A DNA stretch of 64,000 nt from Granulicella arctica (GCF_013410065.1 NZ_JACCCW010000002.1:992001-1056000); one strand, 5' to 3'. Shown: positions 8,086 through 16,276, numbered from the stretch's first letter. Translations and numbers: made by a program. Notes: generated from the sequence alone by a model not told the origin.

Positions 8086-9201
8086 TTATGCCTTCGGTCC
8101 CGCCGGAGGCATAGCTCGCTCGAGGCAGTGCTCGACGACCCAGCTCGCGGGCTTGATCTCGCCTTCGGGGCCAAACGCGAGCGGCCTTTGCGCGAGCGGT
8201 CCGCTGGTGTTGGTGGCACCAGCGAGATGTGGCCTATCCCAGACACCCCAGGTAAGGATGGCGGATACGGAACGCGTGGAGAGAATCAGATCGAGGTAAC
8301 GCTTGTATGTCTCTGCGACGGTGCCGTCACGCTCTGCGGTAGAACCGCTGAGACGGCTGTCGTCGACGTCCAGCTCCGTTACATAGACTGACAGCCCGAG
8401 ATCTCGTATTGCCTGGATGAAGCGTGAAAGGCCCGGTCCAAATGTGTCACCGGCGTGCAAATGGGACTGGATTCCAAGACCATGCACCGGGACGCCTCGT
8501 TGCTTGAGACCACGCAACATCGCGAGTACTAAAGCACGCCTGCTCTCCCCGTAGTGCGAATCTCCTTCCAGACCGTAGTCGTTGTAGCAGAGCACGGCAT
8601 CGGGATCGGCCTTGTGTGCGGCGTGGAACGCGATGTCGAGATAGTGCGGCCCGAGCATCTGATACCAGAGAAAGTTGCGCAGGCCACCAGGCTGGCGGTC
8701 TTCCGGTGCGATGGCCTCATTGACGACATCCCACGAACTGATCCGACCACGGTAGCGGCTGGCGACGGTGGTGATGTGTGCAGTCAGTACAGCTTCGGCG
8801 TTGTCGCGCGTGACAGTCCGAGGAACCCAGTCGGGCAGGGACCGATGCCAGCAGAACGTGTGTCCGCGCATGTGCTGGCCGTGCTGCTGCGCAAAGGTGG
8901 CGATGATATCGGCCGGGGCGAAGTCGTAGCGTTCCGGCTCGGGATGGACCGTCTGCCATTTCAGGACATTTTCGGGCACTACGATGTCTGCCTGGCGGGC
9001 GACGAGATCGCGATAGGTGGCATCGCTGCTCAGCTTTGCCGGATCAAGCGCGAAGCCAAACTGGATGCCCTTTGCAGCGGCAAGTTGACGCAGCGGCACG
9101 AAGGTTTCCGATGCAAACGACAGGCGACTGCCTGCGAAGGGGGCGCAGGCGAGTGCGCGAAGAGTTCCGGTTATGAACCGGCGTCGGCTTGTTGGGTTCA
9201 T
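8086..9201 (-). CDS. Endo-1,4-beta-xylanase, GH10 family, Tat-exported
   Basis: A 371-residue glycoside hydrolase of family 10 that would cleave the beta-1,4 backbone of xylan outside the cytoplasm by the retaining mechanism. The acid/base is E162 in WDVVNEAI and the nucleophile E276 in VYVTELDVDD. HTFCWHRSLPDWV and WGVWDRPHL are further family signatures. The start at 9201 gives MNPTSRRRFITG followed by a short hydrophobic stretch, a twin-arginine signal, so export of the folded enzyme is expected. An ATG at 9210 would add three residues. There is no carbohydrate-binding module. It stands alone without sugar transporters or regulators nearby. Confidence 0.95.
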   Translation of the reverse strand: MNPTSRRRFITGTLRALACAPFAGSRLSFASETFVPLRQLAAAKGIQFGFALDPAKLSSDATYRDLVARQADIVVPENVLKWQTVHPEPERYDFAPADIIATFAQQHGQHMRGHTFCWHRSLPDWVPRTVTRDNAEAVLTAHITTVASRYRGRISSWDVVNEAIAPEDRQPGGLRNFLWYQMLGPHYLDIAFHAAHKADPDAVLCYNDYGLEGDSHYGESRRALVLAMLRGLKQRGVPVHGLGIQSHLHAGDTFGPGLSRFIQAIRDLGLSVYVTELDVDDSRLSGSTAERDGTVAETYKRYLDLILSTRSVSAILTWGVWDRPHLAGATNTSGPLAQRPLAFGPEGEIKPASWVVEHCLERAMPPAGPKA

Positions 9202-9241
9202 GAGTATCATCTTTGCTTGAAGGGTACGAATCTTAACATCG

Positions 9242-9892
9242 TTATGGACGGATGCCAGGTCGAGGGTGCACAGCCGATGCTGGTGCATCCAGCTCCGCAC
9301 GGTCGATGGCAGCATAAAGCTGAGCAGGATCGGTGACCTCAATCCATTGTTTTGAGCTGACGACGATGATCGTGGGGGTGTGGCGGATGCCGATGCGCTG
9401 CCCAAGCGTGCAGTCTGCCTGAACCTCGGCCGCGCAACGACCGGATGGGTCGATCACGAAGGGCATTTGTTGGCCGTGAGACGGAAACCATCTGCGGGCA
9501 AACTGCTGTAGGTCATCCTGGCTCGCGATCATTTGCTGGTTGGCAAATACATCTCGCCGAAAATTCTCGGCTACCTGAGGGGCGACTTTGTCCTCAAGGT
9601 ATCGGGCGTAGATGGCAGCAGTGCGCGACCAGACGTGGCTTTGGATGATGAAGTCGTGATGGACTCGAGGAATGTGGTACTGATTCATGGCATTCCGCAC
9701 GAGCGGCGAAACCCGGGCGCAGAGGGGGCACTCCAGATCTTCAAACTCGATGATGGCGACCTTGGCACCGGCAGGCGGTTTGAGAGAGGAAGTATCTCTG
9801 AACGGAGTTGCCCCTGTGGATGGCATAGCGGTTTGGGCTGCACCGGATAGGGCCGAGAGAAGGATGATCACAGGGACAAGGAAACTCTTCAT
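9242..9892 (-). CDS. DsbA-like thiol-disulfide oxidoreductase (secreted)
   Basis: A 216-residue exported protein with a signal peptide (MKSFLVPVIILLSALSGAAQ) and a thioredoxin/DsbA fold. The active site is CPLC in FEDLECPLCARV, and the cis-Pro loop is RHTPTIIV. A second Cys pair (GRCAAEVQADC) lies in the helical insertion. The likely job is making or shuffling disulfides in periplasmic proteins. The xylanase gene lies 40 bp downstream on the same strand, so co-transcription is possible though no functional link is known. Confidence 0.88.
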   Translation of the reverse strand: MKSFLVPVIILLSALSGAAQTAMPSTGATPFRDTSSLKPPAGAKVAIIEFEDLECPLCARVSPLVRNAMNQYHIPRVHHDFIIQSHVWSRTAAIYARYLEDKVAPQVAENFRRDVFANQQMIASQDDLQQFARRWFPSHGQQMPFVIDPSGRCAAEVQADCTLGQRIGIRHTPTIIVVSSKQWIEVTDPAQLYAAIDRAELDAPASAVHPRPGIRP

Positions 9893-9935
9893 CGTGCCTC
9901 TATCATTGCGATTGTTGGGACACGCGTCAAATTTT

Positions 9936-10652
9936 CTATATCGACGTCGCTATCTCATCGAGAATTGCGAGAGCTGCTGATTTTGGGTCGGGAGCCTGTG
10001 TGATGGGTCGTCCTACGACGAGGCGGGAAGCGCCGCGGCGGATCGCCTCTGCCGGGGTCGCAATGCGGCTCTGATCGCCGATCGCCGCACCCGCTGGACG
10101 TATTCCGGGGATGACTAGTTCTGCTTCGTCGCCTAATACCTCGCGAAGCAGGGCAACCTCTTCGGCGGAGCAGACCATGCCGCGAATCCCTGTGGACCAT
10201 GCGAGGCGTGCCAGCCGCAGCACCTGATCGGCGGGAGACGAGGCGATGCCGATGCCCGACAACTGTGCCGCATCCATGCTGGTGAGGACGGTGACGGCGA
10301 GCAGGCGTGGTGCTCCGGGTACGCTGGCAGCTTCTACGGCGGCGGCCATCATGACAGAGCCTCCGGTGGCGTGGAGCGTCAGCAGGGAAGCACCTGCGTT
10401 TGTGGTGGAGCGCACCGCACCGGCGACGGTGTTGGGGATGTCGTGCAGCTTGAGATCGAGGAAGACCTCGTATCCAAGGCCGCGCAGCTCTTCGACGAAG
10501 GCGTTGCCCTCGGCATAGTAGAGCTCCATGCCGACCTTCAGCCAGCGGCAGGCACTATCGAGTTGCTTCAGAAAGACGCGTGCAGGGGCGGCAGAGGGGA
10601 AGTCAAGGGCCACGATGAGCCGGTCAGTTGGATGGAAAGCCTTCGTCGTCAT
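9936..10652 (-). CDS. pyrF: Orotidine 5'-phosphate decarboxylase
   Basis: This catalyses the last step of UMP synthesis, OMP to UMP plus CO2. It is 238 residues, the size of the bacterial type I enzyme. The catalytic DLKLHDIPNT (K and two Asp) is near residue 60, IPGIRPAG is the phosphate-loop region, and VVGRPIT closes the barrel. The ATG at 10652 has GGAG 6 bp upstream (spacer CGTGCA). A start 12 bases further upstream (10664) is possible but has no such site. It is divergent from thiD with 63 bp between the starts. Confidence 0.96.
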   Translation of the reverse strand: MTTKAFHPTDRLIVALDFPSAAPARVFLKQLDSACRWLKVGMELYYAEGNAFVEELRGLGYEVFLDLKLHDIPNTVAGAVRSTTNAGASLLTLHATGGSVMMAAAVEAASVPGAPRLLAVTVLTSMDAAQLSGIGIASSPADQVLRLARLAWSTGIRGMVCSAEEVALLREVLGDEAELVIPGIRPAGAAIGDQSRIATPAEAIRRGASRLVVGRPITQAPDPKSAALAILDEIATSI

Positions 10653-10715
10653 TGCACGCTCCATCCATGATTCTACTGTCGCGTTGCGCGTCCGGTATGC
10701 TGCTACAGACGCTTG

Positions 10716-11525
10716 ATGAAAACTGTTCTCACGATCGCGGGCTTTGATCCTTCTTCGGGGGCTGGCGTTACTGCGGACCTGATGGTCTTCGCGGCCCATG
10801 GACTCTTCGGGACCTCGTGCATCACGGCGCTCACGGTTCAGTCGACGCTTCGCGTTGCGGCGACCCATCCTGTATCGCCGGAGATTGCCAGAGCGACGCT
10901 CCAGCATCTAGAGGAGGACCTGCCACCGATGGGGATCAAGATCGGGATGCTGGGGACGGCGGAGATGGTCGCAGCGGTGGCCGATTTTATTGAACAAACG
11001 CCGGGGATTCCAGTGGTGCTTGATCCGGTGCTGCGATCCAGCTCCGGGAGAGAGCTGCTCTCGCCGGATGGTGTCGAGCTGATGCGGACGCGGTTGCTGC
11101 CTCTGGTCGGATGGGTGACTCCGAATCTGGACGAGCTGGGCATCCTGGTGGGAGAGCGAGTGACGACTCGTGAGGAGATGGCCGTGGCAGGCCGGAGGCT
11201 GCGCGATAGCAGCAGGGGATTGACGGTGTTGGCGACAGGGGGACATCTTGCTTCTCCGGACGATCTGTTGCTTGCCCCGGACGGTGACCAGCTGTGGTTG
11301 CAGGGCGAGCTTATTGCTACAAGCTCTACACATGGAACGGGATGCGCGTTATCCAGCGCTGTTTTGAGTCGGCTTGTGCTCGGCGATAGCTTCACGGCAG
11401 CGGCCTTGGCGGCGAAGGAGTATGTGGCTGGAGCGCTGCGGGCAGCCAAAGGGATTGGACATGGTCGAGGGCCGATCCACCATCTCTGGCCGCTGGAAAA
11501 ATTAGAGGGTTCTCATAAAGCTTAG
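10716..11525 (+). CDS. thiD: Hydroxymethylpyrimidine/phosphomethylpyrimidine kinase
   Basis: This kinase phosphorylates HMP and HMP-P in the pyrimidine branch of thiamine synthesis. The 269-residue ribokinase-fold enzyme shows TIAGFDPSSGAGVTADL at the N-terminus, DPVLRSSSG in the middle and the anion-hole motif THGTGCALSSA near the C-terminus. I took the ATG at 10716; a TTG one codon earlier is possible. It is first of a probable three-gene unit with the small gene at 11564 and thiS. No TPP riboswitch was recognised in the 63 bp upstream. Confidence 0.95.
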   Translation: MKTVLTIAGFDPSSGAGVTADLMVFAAHGLFGTSCITALTVQSTLRVAATHPVSPEIARATLQHLEEDLPPMGIKIGMLGTAEMVAAVADFIEQTPGIPVVLDPVLRSSSGRELLSPDGVELMRTRLLPLVGWVTPNLDELGILVGERVTTREEMAVAGRRLRDSSRGLTVLATGGHLASPDDLLLAPDGDQLWLQGELIATSSTHGTGCALSSAVLSRLVLGDSFTAAALAAKEYVAGALRAAKGIGHGRGPIHHLWPLEKLEGSHKA

Positions 11526-11563
11526 GAGGAGTGCGTCGATAAGGAGGATACGGAGGTTTTTCC

Positions 11564-11905
11564 ATGTCTACCTCAACTGTTTCCGTGCCGTTTCTTGTGC
11601 CGCCACCTGCTCCTCCGTGCACTGCTGTTATCCGTCGCCGTCCGAACCAGCAACAGGGACGAGCGCTTGAGATGCTCGGCCATGCGATCGAATACCTGGT
11701 GGACTCACGGATGTTTCTGGTCCATGAGCGGAATATGCCCGCGGAGTCGAGTGCGGTGCAGATCCTGTCTCGCGCCAGCCGCGAGGTCTTCGCGACCTGT
11801 GCGGAGATCGTTCCGGTAAGGCAGCGGCTGAAGCTCTGGGCAGCTTTGCGGCTACGCATGGCGTCCTTGCCAGCCTTTGGGGATACGACCTCTCGTCGCG
11901 TCTGA
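11564..11905 (+). CDS. Hypothetical protein between thiD and thiS
   Basis: A 113-residue protein of unknown function. Coding is supported by GGAGG seven bases before the ATG and by its position within the thiD-thiS unit. The first 25 residues are low complexity (Pro/Val/Ser). The rest is predicted helical, with GRALEMLGHAIEYLVDSRMF as the most distinctive stretch. There are no membrane segments and no cysteine motif. I see nothing that links it to thiamine chemistry, so the position may be only organisational. Confidence 0.62.
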   Translation: MSTSTVSVPFLVPPPAPPCTAVIRRRPNQQQGRALEMLGHAIEYLVDSRMFLVHERNMPAESSAVQILSRASREVFATCAEIVPVRQRLKLWAALRLRMASLPAFGDTTSRRV

Positions 11906-11976
11906 TAACGAGACGGCGTGAACGGAGCTGCATTTGGCTGGGGAGGTCGCAGGGATAAGCTGTCACCTGCTAGGCT

Positions 11977-12207
11977 ATGGAGGTTATGTCTCTGACGCTT
12001 GTCCTGAATGGCCAGTCCCGCCCGTTTCCCAATCTCTCAACCTCCTCGAAGCTGGAGCTACTGGTCGCCGAACTTGGGCTTAAAGGAGATCGTGTCGCCA
12101 TCGAACATAACGGCGAGATCGTCTCCCGCGCAAACTGGAACGAGACTGTCCTTAGCGAAGGGGACCGGCTGGAGGTCGTACATTTCGTCGGGGGCGGTAT
12201 CTCCTAA
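11977..12207 (+). CDS. thiS: Sulfur carrier protein ThiS
   Basis: A ubiquitin-fold carrier whose C-terminal glycine is adenylated by ThiF and thiocarboxylated to donate sulfur to the thiazole ring of thiamine. The protein is 76 residues and has LNGQSRPF at the start and VVHFVGGG at the end, as in other ThiS. Unusually, two residues (Ile-Ser) follow the Gly tail. The start is uncertain between ATG 11977 and ATG 11986. GGAGG precedes the second with only 2 bp spacing. thiG, thiH and thiF are not in the window. Confidence 0.88.
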   Translation: MEVMSLTLVLNGQSRPFPNLSTSSKLELLVAELGLKGDRVAIEHNGEIVSRANWNETVLSEGDRLEVVHFVGGGIS

Positions 12208-12541
12208 GACCACGATTAGACGTTGGAAATGAGCTTCCAAGGTCTTCAGGTAATCAATATATACATAATATGTGTTATCGGACATTATGGTCCTTTTCCA
12301 GCTGTTGCTTAAGAGAGTGTGCCGCTATGGTCGCGACGCTTAGCAATGAGTTGCAGTCCGTTGCGCGCAAGTCTGTCGGCAAATGCAGCCTCGATTTGGA
12401 CGTGACTTCCCTACTTCGATGAACTTTACTTGTATTTGCAGGTGCGGCGAGAGCCCAGATCGGAACCGAGGCCGGGAGACCCTCAAGACCCTACTGCCTT
12501 GAGGCAGAAATTGTGTTAGATTCGGTAAGTAGCCTGCTTGC
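12208..12541. other. Intergenic region between thiS and tRNA-Ser
   Basis: No convincing gene is seen in these 334 bp. There is an AT-rich patch near 12255-12275. A possible hairpin follows thiS: AAGACC (12206-12211) can pair with GGTCTT (12241-12246) around an inner TTGGAA/TTCCAA stem, but no T-run follows. A second small inverted repeat, CCTCAAG/CTTGAGG (12481-12487, 12498-12504), lies about 40 bp before the tRNA. Promoter elements for the tRNA are expected here but not clear. Confidence 0.5.
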
Positions 12542-12629
12542 GGAGAGATGGCCGAGTGGCTGAAGGCGCACGCTTGGAAAGCGTGTATACCGCAAGGTAT
12601 CCAGGGTTCGAATCCCTGTCTCTCCGCCA
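12542..12629 (+). tRNA. tRNA-Ser(GGA)
   Basis: The acceptor arms GGAGAGA (12542-12548) and TCTCTCC (12619-12625) pair perfectly, followed by G and an encoded CCA. The anticodon stem CACGC/GCGTG holds loop TTGGAAA, giving anticodon GGA, which reads UCC and UCU. A long variable arm (TATACC/GGTAT) marks it as a class II serine tRNA. The T-loop is GGTTCGAATCC. 88 nt including CCA. Confidence 0.97.
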
Positions 12630-12836
12630 CAAATAAGTCATTTATTCTCAATAAAGGGAACCCAACGCGAAAGCGGCGGTATCGTTTCCGGAATAATAAA
12701 GGCTGCCCTTGCAGTCGCTCTTTAAGAGGGTGCTTCCTATCATTCTCCCAGGACGGGAATGGAGTCATCCACAAGCAGATCATGACCACCCCGAATCGCT
12801 AAAGCGAATCAGTATTCATCAGTCGGCTCGTCTTTA

Positions 12837-13472
12837 CTAGCAGCTCTGATACTTCCAGTTCCGCTGCTTGCCCTCACCGATCCACCCCACCGCCGTAGCA
12901 ATCCGCTTATCCCGAGTCTCCGGCCGCTTCGCATCCGCGACCCACTCCACATACTCGCGTTTGCAGCTTGGACTGAACGCTGCAAACACAGCCGCCGCCT
13001 TCTTGTCCTTCTTCAGAGCCGCCATCAACTCAGGAGACTCCACCACCGCCTTCGGAGCCTTCACCACGCTATGCCGTGCCGCAATCGGGCTCACCTGCTC
13101 ACCACTCGCGATAAAGCTCGCAGCCTGCCGAATCCATCCCACCATCGACTTGTCCGCAGGCAGGTCCTTCAAGCTCGTGATCTTCCCGAGCGAGCCCATC
13201 CCATCGTCCCGCACCACCCCTGCCTCGCGTAGAACATCCCCCATCTCCTGCCCCCAGAAGCCGAAGCTGCAATGTTCTTTGAACGCCGATATATTGCAGA
13301 GGATCGTCCCGCGGTACTCGAAGAACGGCCGGCTCCACTTCACCGTCTCCTCCACCTCAGGACAGCCCTTGTGCACCAGCTCCCGCAGATGCTCCAGAAT
13401 CGGTTGCGCAAACGGCTTTGCCTTCGCGATATATCCATCCACCTTGTCATTTAACTTCGCAGTTGCCCGCAT
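12837..13472 (-). CDS. YdeI/OmpD-associated family protein (DUF1801 + OmdA-like)
   Basis: A 211-residue cytosolic protein with two recognisable parts. The N-terminal DUF1801 domain runs from VDGYIAKAKPFAQPILEHL through ETVKWSRPFFEYRG to the FGFWG turn. The C-terminal OmdA/YdeI helical segment contains FSPSCKREYVEWVADAKRPETRDKR and ends with GEGKQRNWKY. The biochemical role of this family is not established. The start at 13472 is favoured because GGAGG stands 5 bp upstream; the ATG just before it would sit too close to that site. It is divergent from the DinB-like gene. Confidence 0.88.
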   Translation of the reverse strand: MRATAKLNDKVDGYIAKAKPFAQPILEHLRELVHKGCPEVEETVKWSRPFFEYRGTILCNISAFKEHCSFGFWGQEMGDVLREAGVVRDDGMGSLGKITSLKDLPADKSMVGWIRQAASFIASGEQVSPIAARHSVVKAPKAVVESPELMAALKKDKKAAAVFAAFSPSCKREYVEWVADAKRPETRDKRIATAVGWIGEGKQRNWKYQSC

Positions 13473-13568
13473 CATCCCCTCCTCATTTTTTCGAGAACAG
13501 CAGTGTACAACCACTCCATCTGATACTCTTTCCACGACCCTGGCACTCTCCACCGGAAGGAGCCCTCC

Positions 13569-14144
13569 ATGCGCCTCAAATCCGCCTGCGTCACCCTCCT
13601 CGCCCTTCTTCTCCTTGCTCCGCTTGCTCCTGCCCAGTCGTCGCAGCCCAAGCCCACCCTCAAATCCATCCTCCTCGAGCAGCTCCGCTCCACCCACAAC
13701 CACGCGGAGTGGTTCGTCCCAATCAATACCGCGATCGCTGGCCTCACTCCAGAGCAGGCCAGCTGGATTCCCCCATCGTCTCCTGGTATCACCCACAACC
13801 CCGCCCCCGAGGATCACTCCGTCGGGATGCTCGCCTACCACCTGCTCTTCTGGAACACCGACGCCCTCGCCAAATTCAAAGGCGAGAAAGCCCCGCCAGA
13901 TCCCAGCGATAATACCGAAACCTTCAACAACTTCGACGCAGCCAACTGGCCTGAGACCGTCCGAAAACTCGACGCGGTTCTCACCGCCTGGGAACAGGCC
14001 GTCGAAGCCTCCGACGATGCCAAGATCGCTGCAAACGCCAAAACCATTGCCCGCATCGGTGCTCACAACGCTTACCACACCGGCCAGATCATCATCATTC
14101 GCAAGCTTCAAGGCTCTTGGGACCCCAGCAAAGGAGTCAAGTAG
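13569..14144 (+). CDS. DinB-like four-helix protein with signal peptide
   Basis: A 191-residue protein. The first 23 residues form a signal peptide (LLALLLLAPLAPAQ), so the DinB-like domain is exported, unlike the cytosolic bacillithiol S-transferases of this fold. The three metal-binding His expected of DinB/YfiT proteins can be placed in THNHAEWF, AYHLLFWN and AHNAYHTGQI. GGAAGGAG is 6-7 bp upstream. Function is unknown. A periplasmic metal-dependent DinB protein might act on a secreted thiol or on a toxin, but nothing here shows which. Confidence 0.82.
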   Translation: MRLKSACVTLLALLLLAPLAPAQSSQPKPTLKSILLEQLRSTHNHAEWFVPINTAIAGLTPEQASWIPPSSPGITHNPAPEDHSVGMLAYHLLFWNTDALAKFKGEKAPPDPSDNTETFNNFDAANWPETVRKLDAVLTAWEQAVEASDDAKIAANAKTIARIGAHNAYHTGQIIIIRKLQGSWDPSKGVK

Positions 14145-14245
14145 AAGTGGAGTCGAACCTTAGACATCGGCTTCGTTATGCCTTTCGGTCTAAAATTGAT
14201 CCGGGAACCACCGCAACCTATTTCAAGATCGGAAGTCGAACCACC

Positions 14246-14758
14246 ATGTCGATGCAGAACACTCTCAAGCGCACCCGCGAAGCAGGCTTTACCCTTATCG
14301 AGCTTCTCATCGTCATGTCCGTCATGCTCGTCCTCATGACCCTTGCCGTCCCCCAGCTCCTCAAGCTCCGCAAACAGGCCAACCAGACCTCTGCCATCCA
14401 GTCCGTCCGCACCATTGGACAGGCCGAGCTCCAATACAACTCCGCTTATCCTGCCAACGGCTTCTCATGCTCGCTCCCCAACCTCGGCGGTTCGCCAGGC
14501 TCCGGAGCCCCCAGCGCCCAATCCGCCCAGCTTATCGACCCCGCGCTCGCTGCCGGACAGAAGTCCGGATACACCTTCAATATCACTGGCTGCTCCAAGG
14601 TCACGGTTAACAATCAGGATATGTATACGTCATACACGATTACGGCGGTCCCCCAGTCCATCGGCAAGACAGGCGATCTCGGCTTCTGCGCCGACGAAAA
14701 CAACACCATCCGTCAGGACCCTGCCGGCGGAACCAACTGCACCCAGCCCATCCAGTAA
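14246..14758 (+). CDS. Type IV pilin-like/pseudopilin protein
   Basis: A 170-residue protein with a class III prepilin leader. Cleavage is expected after Gly in REAG-FTLIELLIVM, leaving N-methylated Phe and the conserved Glu at +5. The hydrophobic alpha-1 helix is followed by a soluble domain with four Cys, including TGC and FCA near the end, which could form the usual disulfide loop. I chose ATG 14246; ATG 14252 is an alternative two codons on. No pilus assembly genes are nearby, so it may be a minor or orphan pilin. A strong hairpin pair follows the stop. Confidence 0.88.
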   Translation: MSMQNTLKRTREAGFTLIELLIVMSVMLVLMTLAVPQLLKLRKQANQTSAIQSVRTIGQAELQYNSAYPANGFSCSLPNLGGSPGSGAPSAQSAQLIDPALAAGQKSGYTFNITGCSKVTVNNQDMYTSYTITAVPQSIGKTGDLGFCADENNTIRQDPAGGTNCTQPIQ

Positions 14759-14762
14759 AATA

Positions 14763-14831
14763 GTTACTGAACAGTAACCGTGCACTACAATTTTGTAGCT
14801 ACAAAACCGTAACTCCGGTTTTGTAGCTACA
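14763..14831 (+). promoter_or_regulatory. Two consecutive hairpins between the pilin gene and lolA
   Basis: The first hairpin is GTTACT/AGTAAC (14763-14768, 14773-14778). The second is a perfect 16-bp stem (14794-14809 with 14816-14831) and a 6-nt loop TAACTC. The second ends two bases before the GGAG that would serve lolA. No T-run follows on the plus strand, so termination is not assured. A role as attenuator, translational control element or processing site is possible. Confidence 0.6.
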
Positions 14832-14844
14832 CGGAGCGATTCTC

Positions 14845-15477
14845 ATCCGCACCTCCCTTGTCCTCGCCCTACTTTTGTCAACCACCCCTCTGTTCGCGCA
14901 GAGCAGCGATGCTCTGATTCAGCGGGTAGACGACCACTACAACCACCTTTCATCTCTTCAAACCCATTACTCTGAGCACTACACCGGCATGGGCATGGAT
15001 CGCACCGAGTCCGGCACCTTGACCCTCAAAAAGCCCGGCCGCATGCGCTGGAGCTACGCAACCCCCGCCGGTAAAGTATTCATTCTAGATGGGAAGAACG
15101 GTTGGTTCTACACCCCGGGCGATCCTCAGGCACAACGCGTCTCGGCCAAACAACTCGACGATCTCCGCTCTCCCCTCCGTTTTCTGCTGGGTCACACCCA
15201 GCTCAAAAAAGAGTTGGACAATCTCACCGTCAAGCCCACCCCCGGCGGCTATGAGATCAGCGGAGTTCCCAAGGGCATGGCTCAACGCGTCAAGCGTCTC
15301 ACTCTCGGCATTGATTCCACAGGACTTATTCTCTCCATGCGTCTTGAAGAGGTTGATGGAGCAACCACTGACTTCACTTTTTCGGACTTGCATGAGAATG
15401 CCCCGGTCAAAAACTCTGACTTCGTCTTTACCCCGCCGCCCGGCGTCACCGTGGTCGACGGCCTCCCGCCGATCTGA
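14845..15477 (+). CDS. lolA: Outer-membrane lipoprotein carrier protein LolA
   Basis: A periplasmic chaperone that takes lipoproteins from LolCDE and delivers them to the outer membrane. The mature part matches the family: LSSLQTHYSEHY, then GTLTLKKPGRMRWSYATP, DGKNGWFYTPGD and FTFSDLHENAPV. The only in-frame standard start, TTG at 14875, would leave no usable signal. Reading from ATC at 14845 gives RTSLVLALLLSTTPLFAQ, a normal signal peptide, with GGAG 9 bp upstream. ATT at 14839 is the other candidate, and the frame is closed at 14824. I therefore propose a rare start codon. The strong hairpin upstream touches the ribosome site. Confidence 0.85.
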   Translation: MRTSLVLALLLSTTPLFAQSSDALIQRVDDHYNHLSSLQTHYSEHYTGMGMDRTESGTLTLKKPGRMRWSYATPAGKVFILDGKNGWFYTPGDPQAQRVSAKQLDDLRSPLRFLLGHTQLKKELDNLTVKPTPGGYEISGVPKGMAQRVKRLTLGIDSTGLILSMRLEEVDGATTDFTFSDLHENAPVKNSDFVFTPPPGVTVVDGLPPI

Positions 15478-15544
15478 TCGCGAACTCCTGTAACACGAGT
15501 GAGTTAGAATTAGGTAAGACCACTTAAAAGTAGAGTTTACAGTC

Positions 15545-16276
15545 GTGACCCAAGCCCTGACCTCCCCGCAACTGACCACCGCCGAGTTCCAAGCTGCCGT
15601 CTATAATCTCGCTCCCGCCGTCGCTGTCTTCGATTGCGACGGTACTCTCTGGTCCGGCGATGCTGGTTCAACGTTTATGGCCTATACTATTGAAACTGGG
15701 CTACTTTCACGCGAGGCAACTGACTGGCTCGACGCTCGCTACCGCCTCTACAAGCGCGGCGAGGTCTCTGAACTCGCCATCTGCGGCGAAATGGTTCAGG
15801 TCTACGCTGGCCTCCAGGAGGGCGAGATGCGCCGCGCCGCCCGTGAATTCTTTCGCACCCGCGTCGAACGCAACATCTTCCCCGAGATGAGGGAGCTTAT
15901 CGCCGAGCTCCAAAGCCGCGGCACCGATATTTGGGCTGTAAGTTCAACAAACGATTGGGTCATCGAAGAGGGTGTTCAGCGCTTCGGCATCCCTGCCGAT
16001 CACGTCCTCTGTGCCCGTGTCCGAGTTGAAAACGGTGTTGTCACCAACACCCTCACGGACGTCCCGACCGATCAGGGCAAGGTCGACTCGCTCGCCCGGG
16101 TTGGTATCACTGCACCCGATGCCGTCTTCGGCAACTCTGTCCACGACGCCGCGATGCTGGCCATTGCTCGCCGTGCGTTTCCCATCAATCCCACTCACGC
16201 GCTGGTCGAACGCAGCGCCGCAGAGCTCTGGCCTGTGTACTATCCGGAGTCAGTTCGGCCTCGGGACCGTCCCTAA
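15545..16276 (+). CDS. HAD superfamily phosphatase (SerB-like, subclass IB)
   Basis: A 243-residue phosphohydrolase with GTG start. Motif I FDCDGTLW carries the nucleophilic Asp and acid/base Asp. A helical cap follows (residues about 45-110), then motif II AVSSTN. The acidic motif III lies near FGNSVHDAAML, where the usual GDS.ND is GNSVHD. The HAD-IB group includes phosphoserine phosphatase and lipid or sugar phosphatases, and the substrate here is not known. The Nudix gene follows after 10 bp, so the two are probably co-transcribed. Confidence 0.87.
   Translation: MTQALTSPQLTTAEFQAAVYNLAPAVAVFDCDGTLWSGDAGSTFMAYTIETGLLSREATDWLDARYRLYKRGEVSELAICGEMVQVYAGLQEGEMRRAAREFFRTRVERNIFPEMRELIAELQSRGTDIWAVSSTNDWVIEEGVQRFGIPADHVLCARVRVENGVVTNTLTDVPTDQGKVDSLARVGITAPDAVFGNSVHDAAMLAIARRAFPINPTHALVERSAAELWPVYYPESVRPRDRP

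Noticed and set aside
8088..8114. Hairpin at the ychF/xylanase convergence as a terminator
   Set aside because: An inverted repeat TATGCCTTCGG/CCGGAGGCATA exists but lies within the xylanase C-terminal codons, has a mismatch and no T-run on either strand.
10653..10715. TPP riboswitch before thiD
   Set aside because: The 63-bp gap to divergent pyrF is too short, and the conserved CTGAGA and ACCTGA-type elements are not seen.
12058..12285. 75-residue minus-strand frame starting MSDNTYYVYIDY
   Set aside because: Most of it is antisense to thiS, and only about 25 residues lie outside. No ribosome site or family resemblance.
12340..12789. 149-residue frame antisense to tRNA-Ser
   Set aside because: Its RQGFEPWIPCG part is just the reverse complement of the tRNA T-arm and variable arm; this is a classic false gene.
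12868..14163. 431-residue plus-strand frame over the YdeI-like and DinB-like genes
   Set aside because: It overlaps two well-supported genes in other frames and is Ser/Pro/Arg low complexity.
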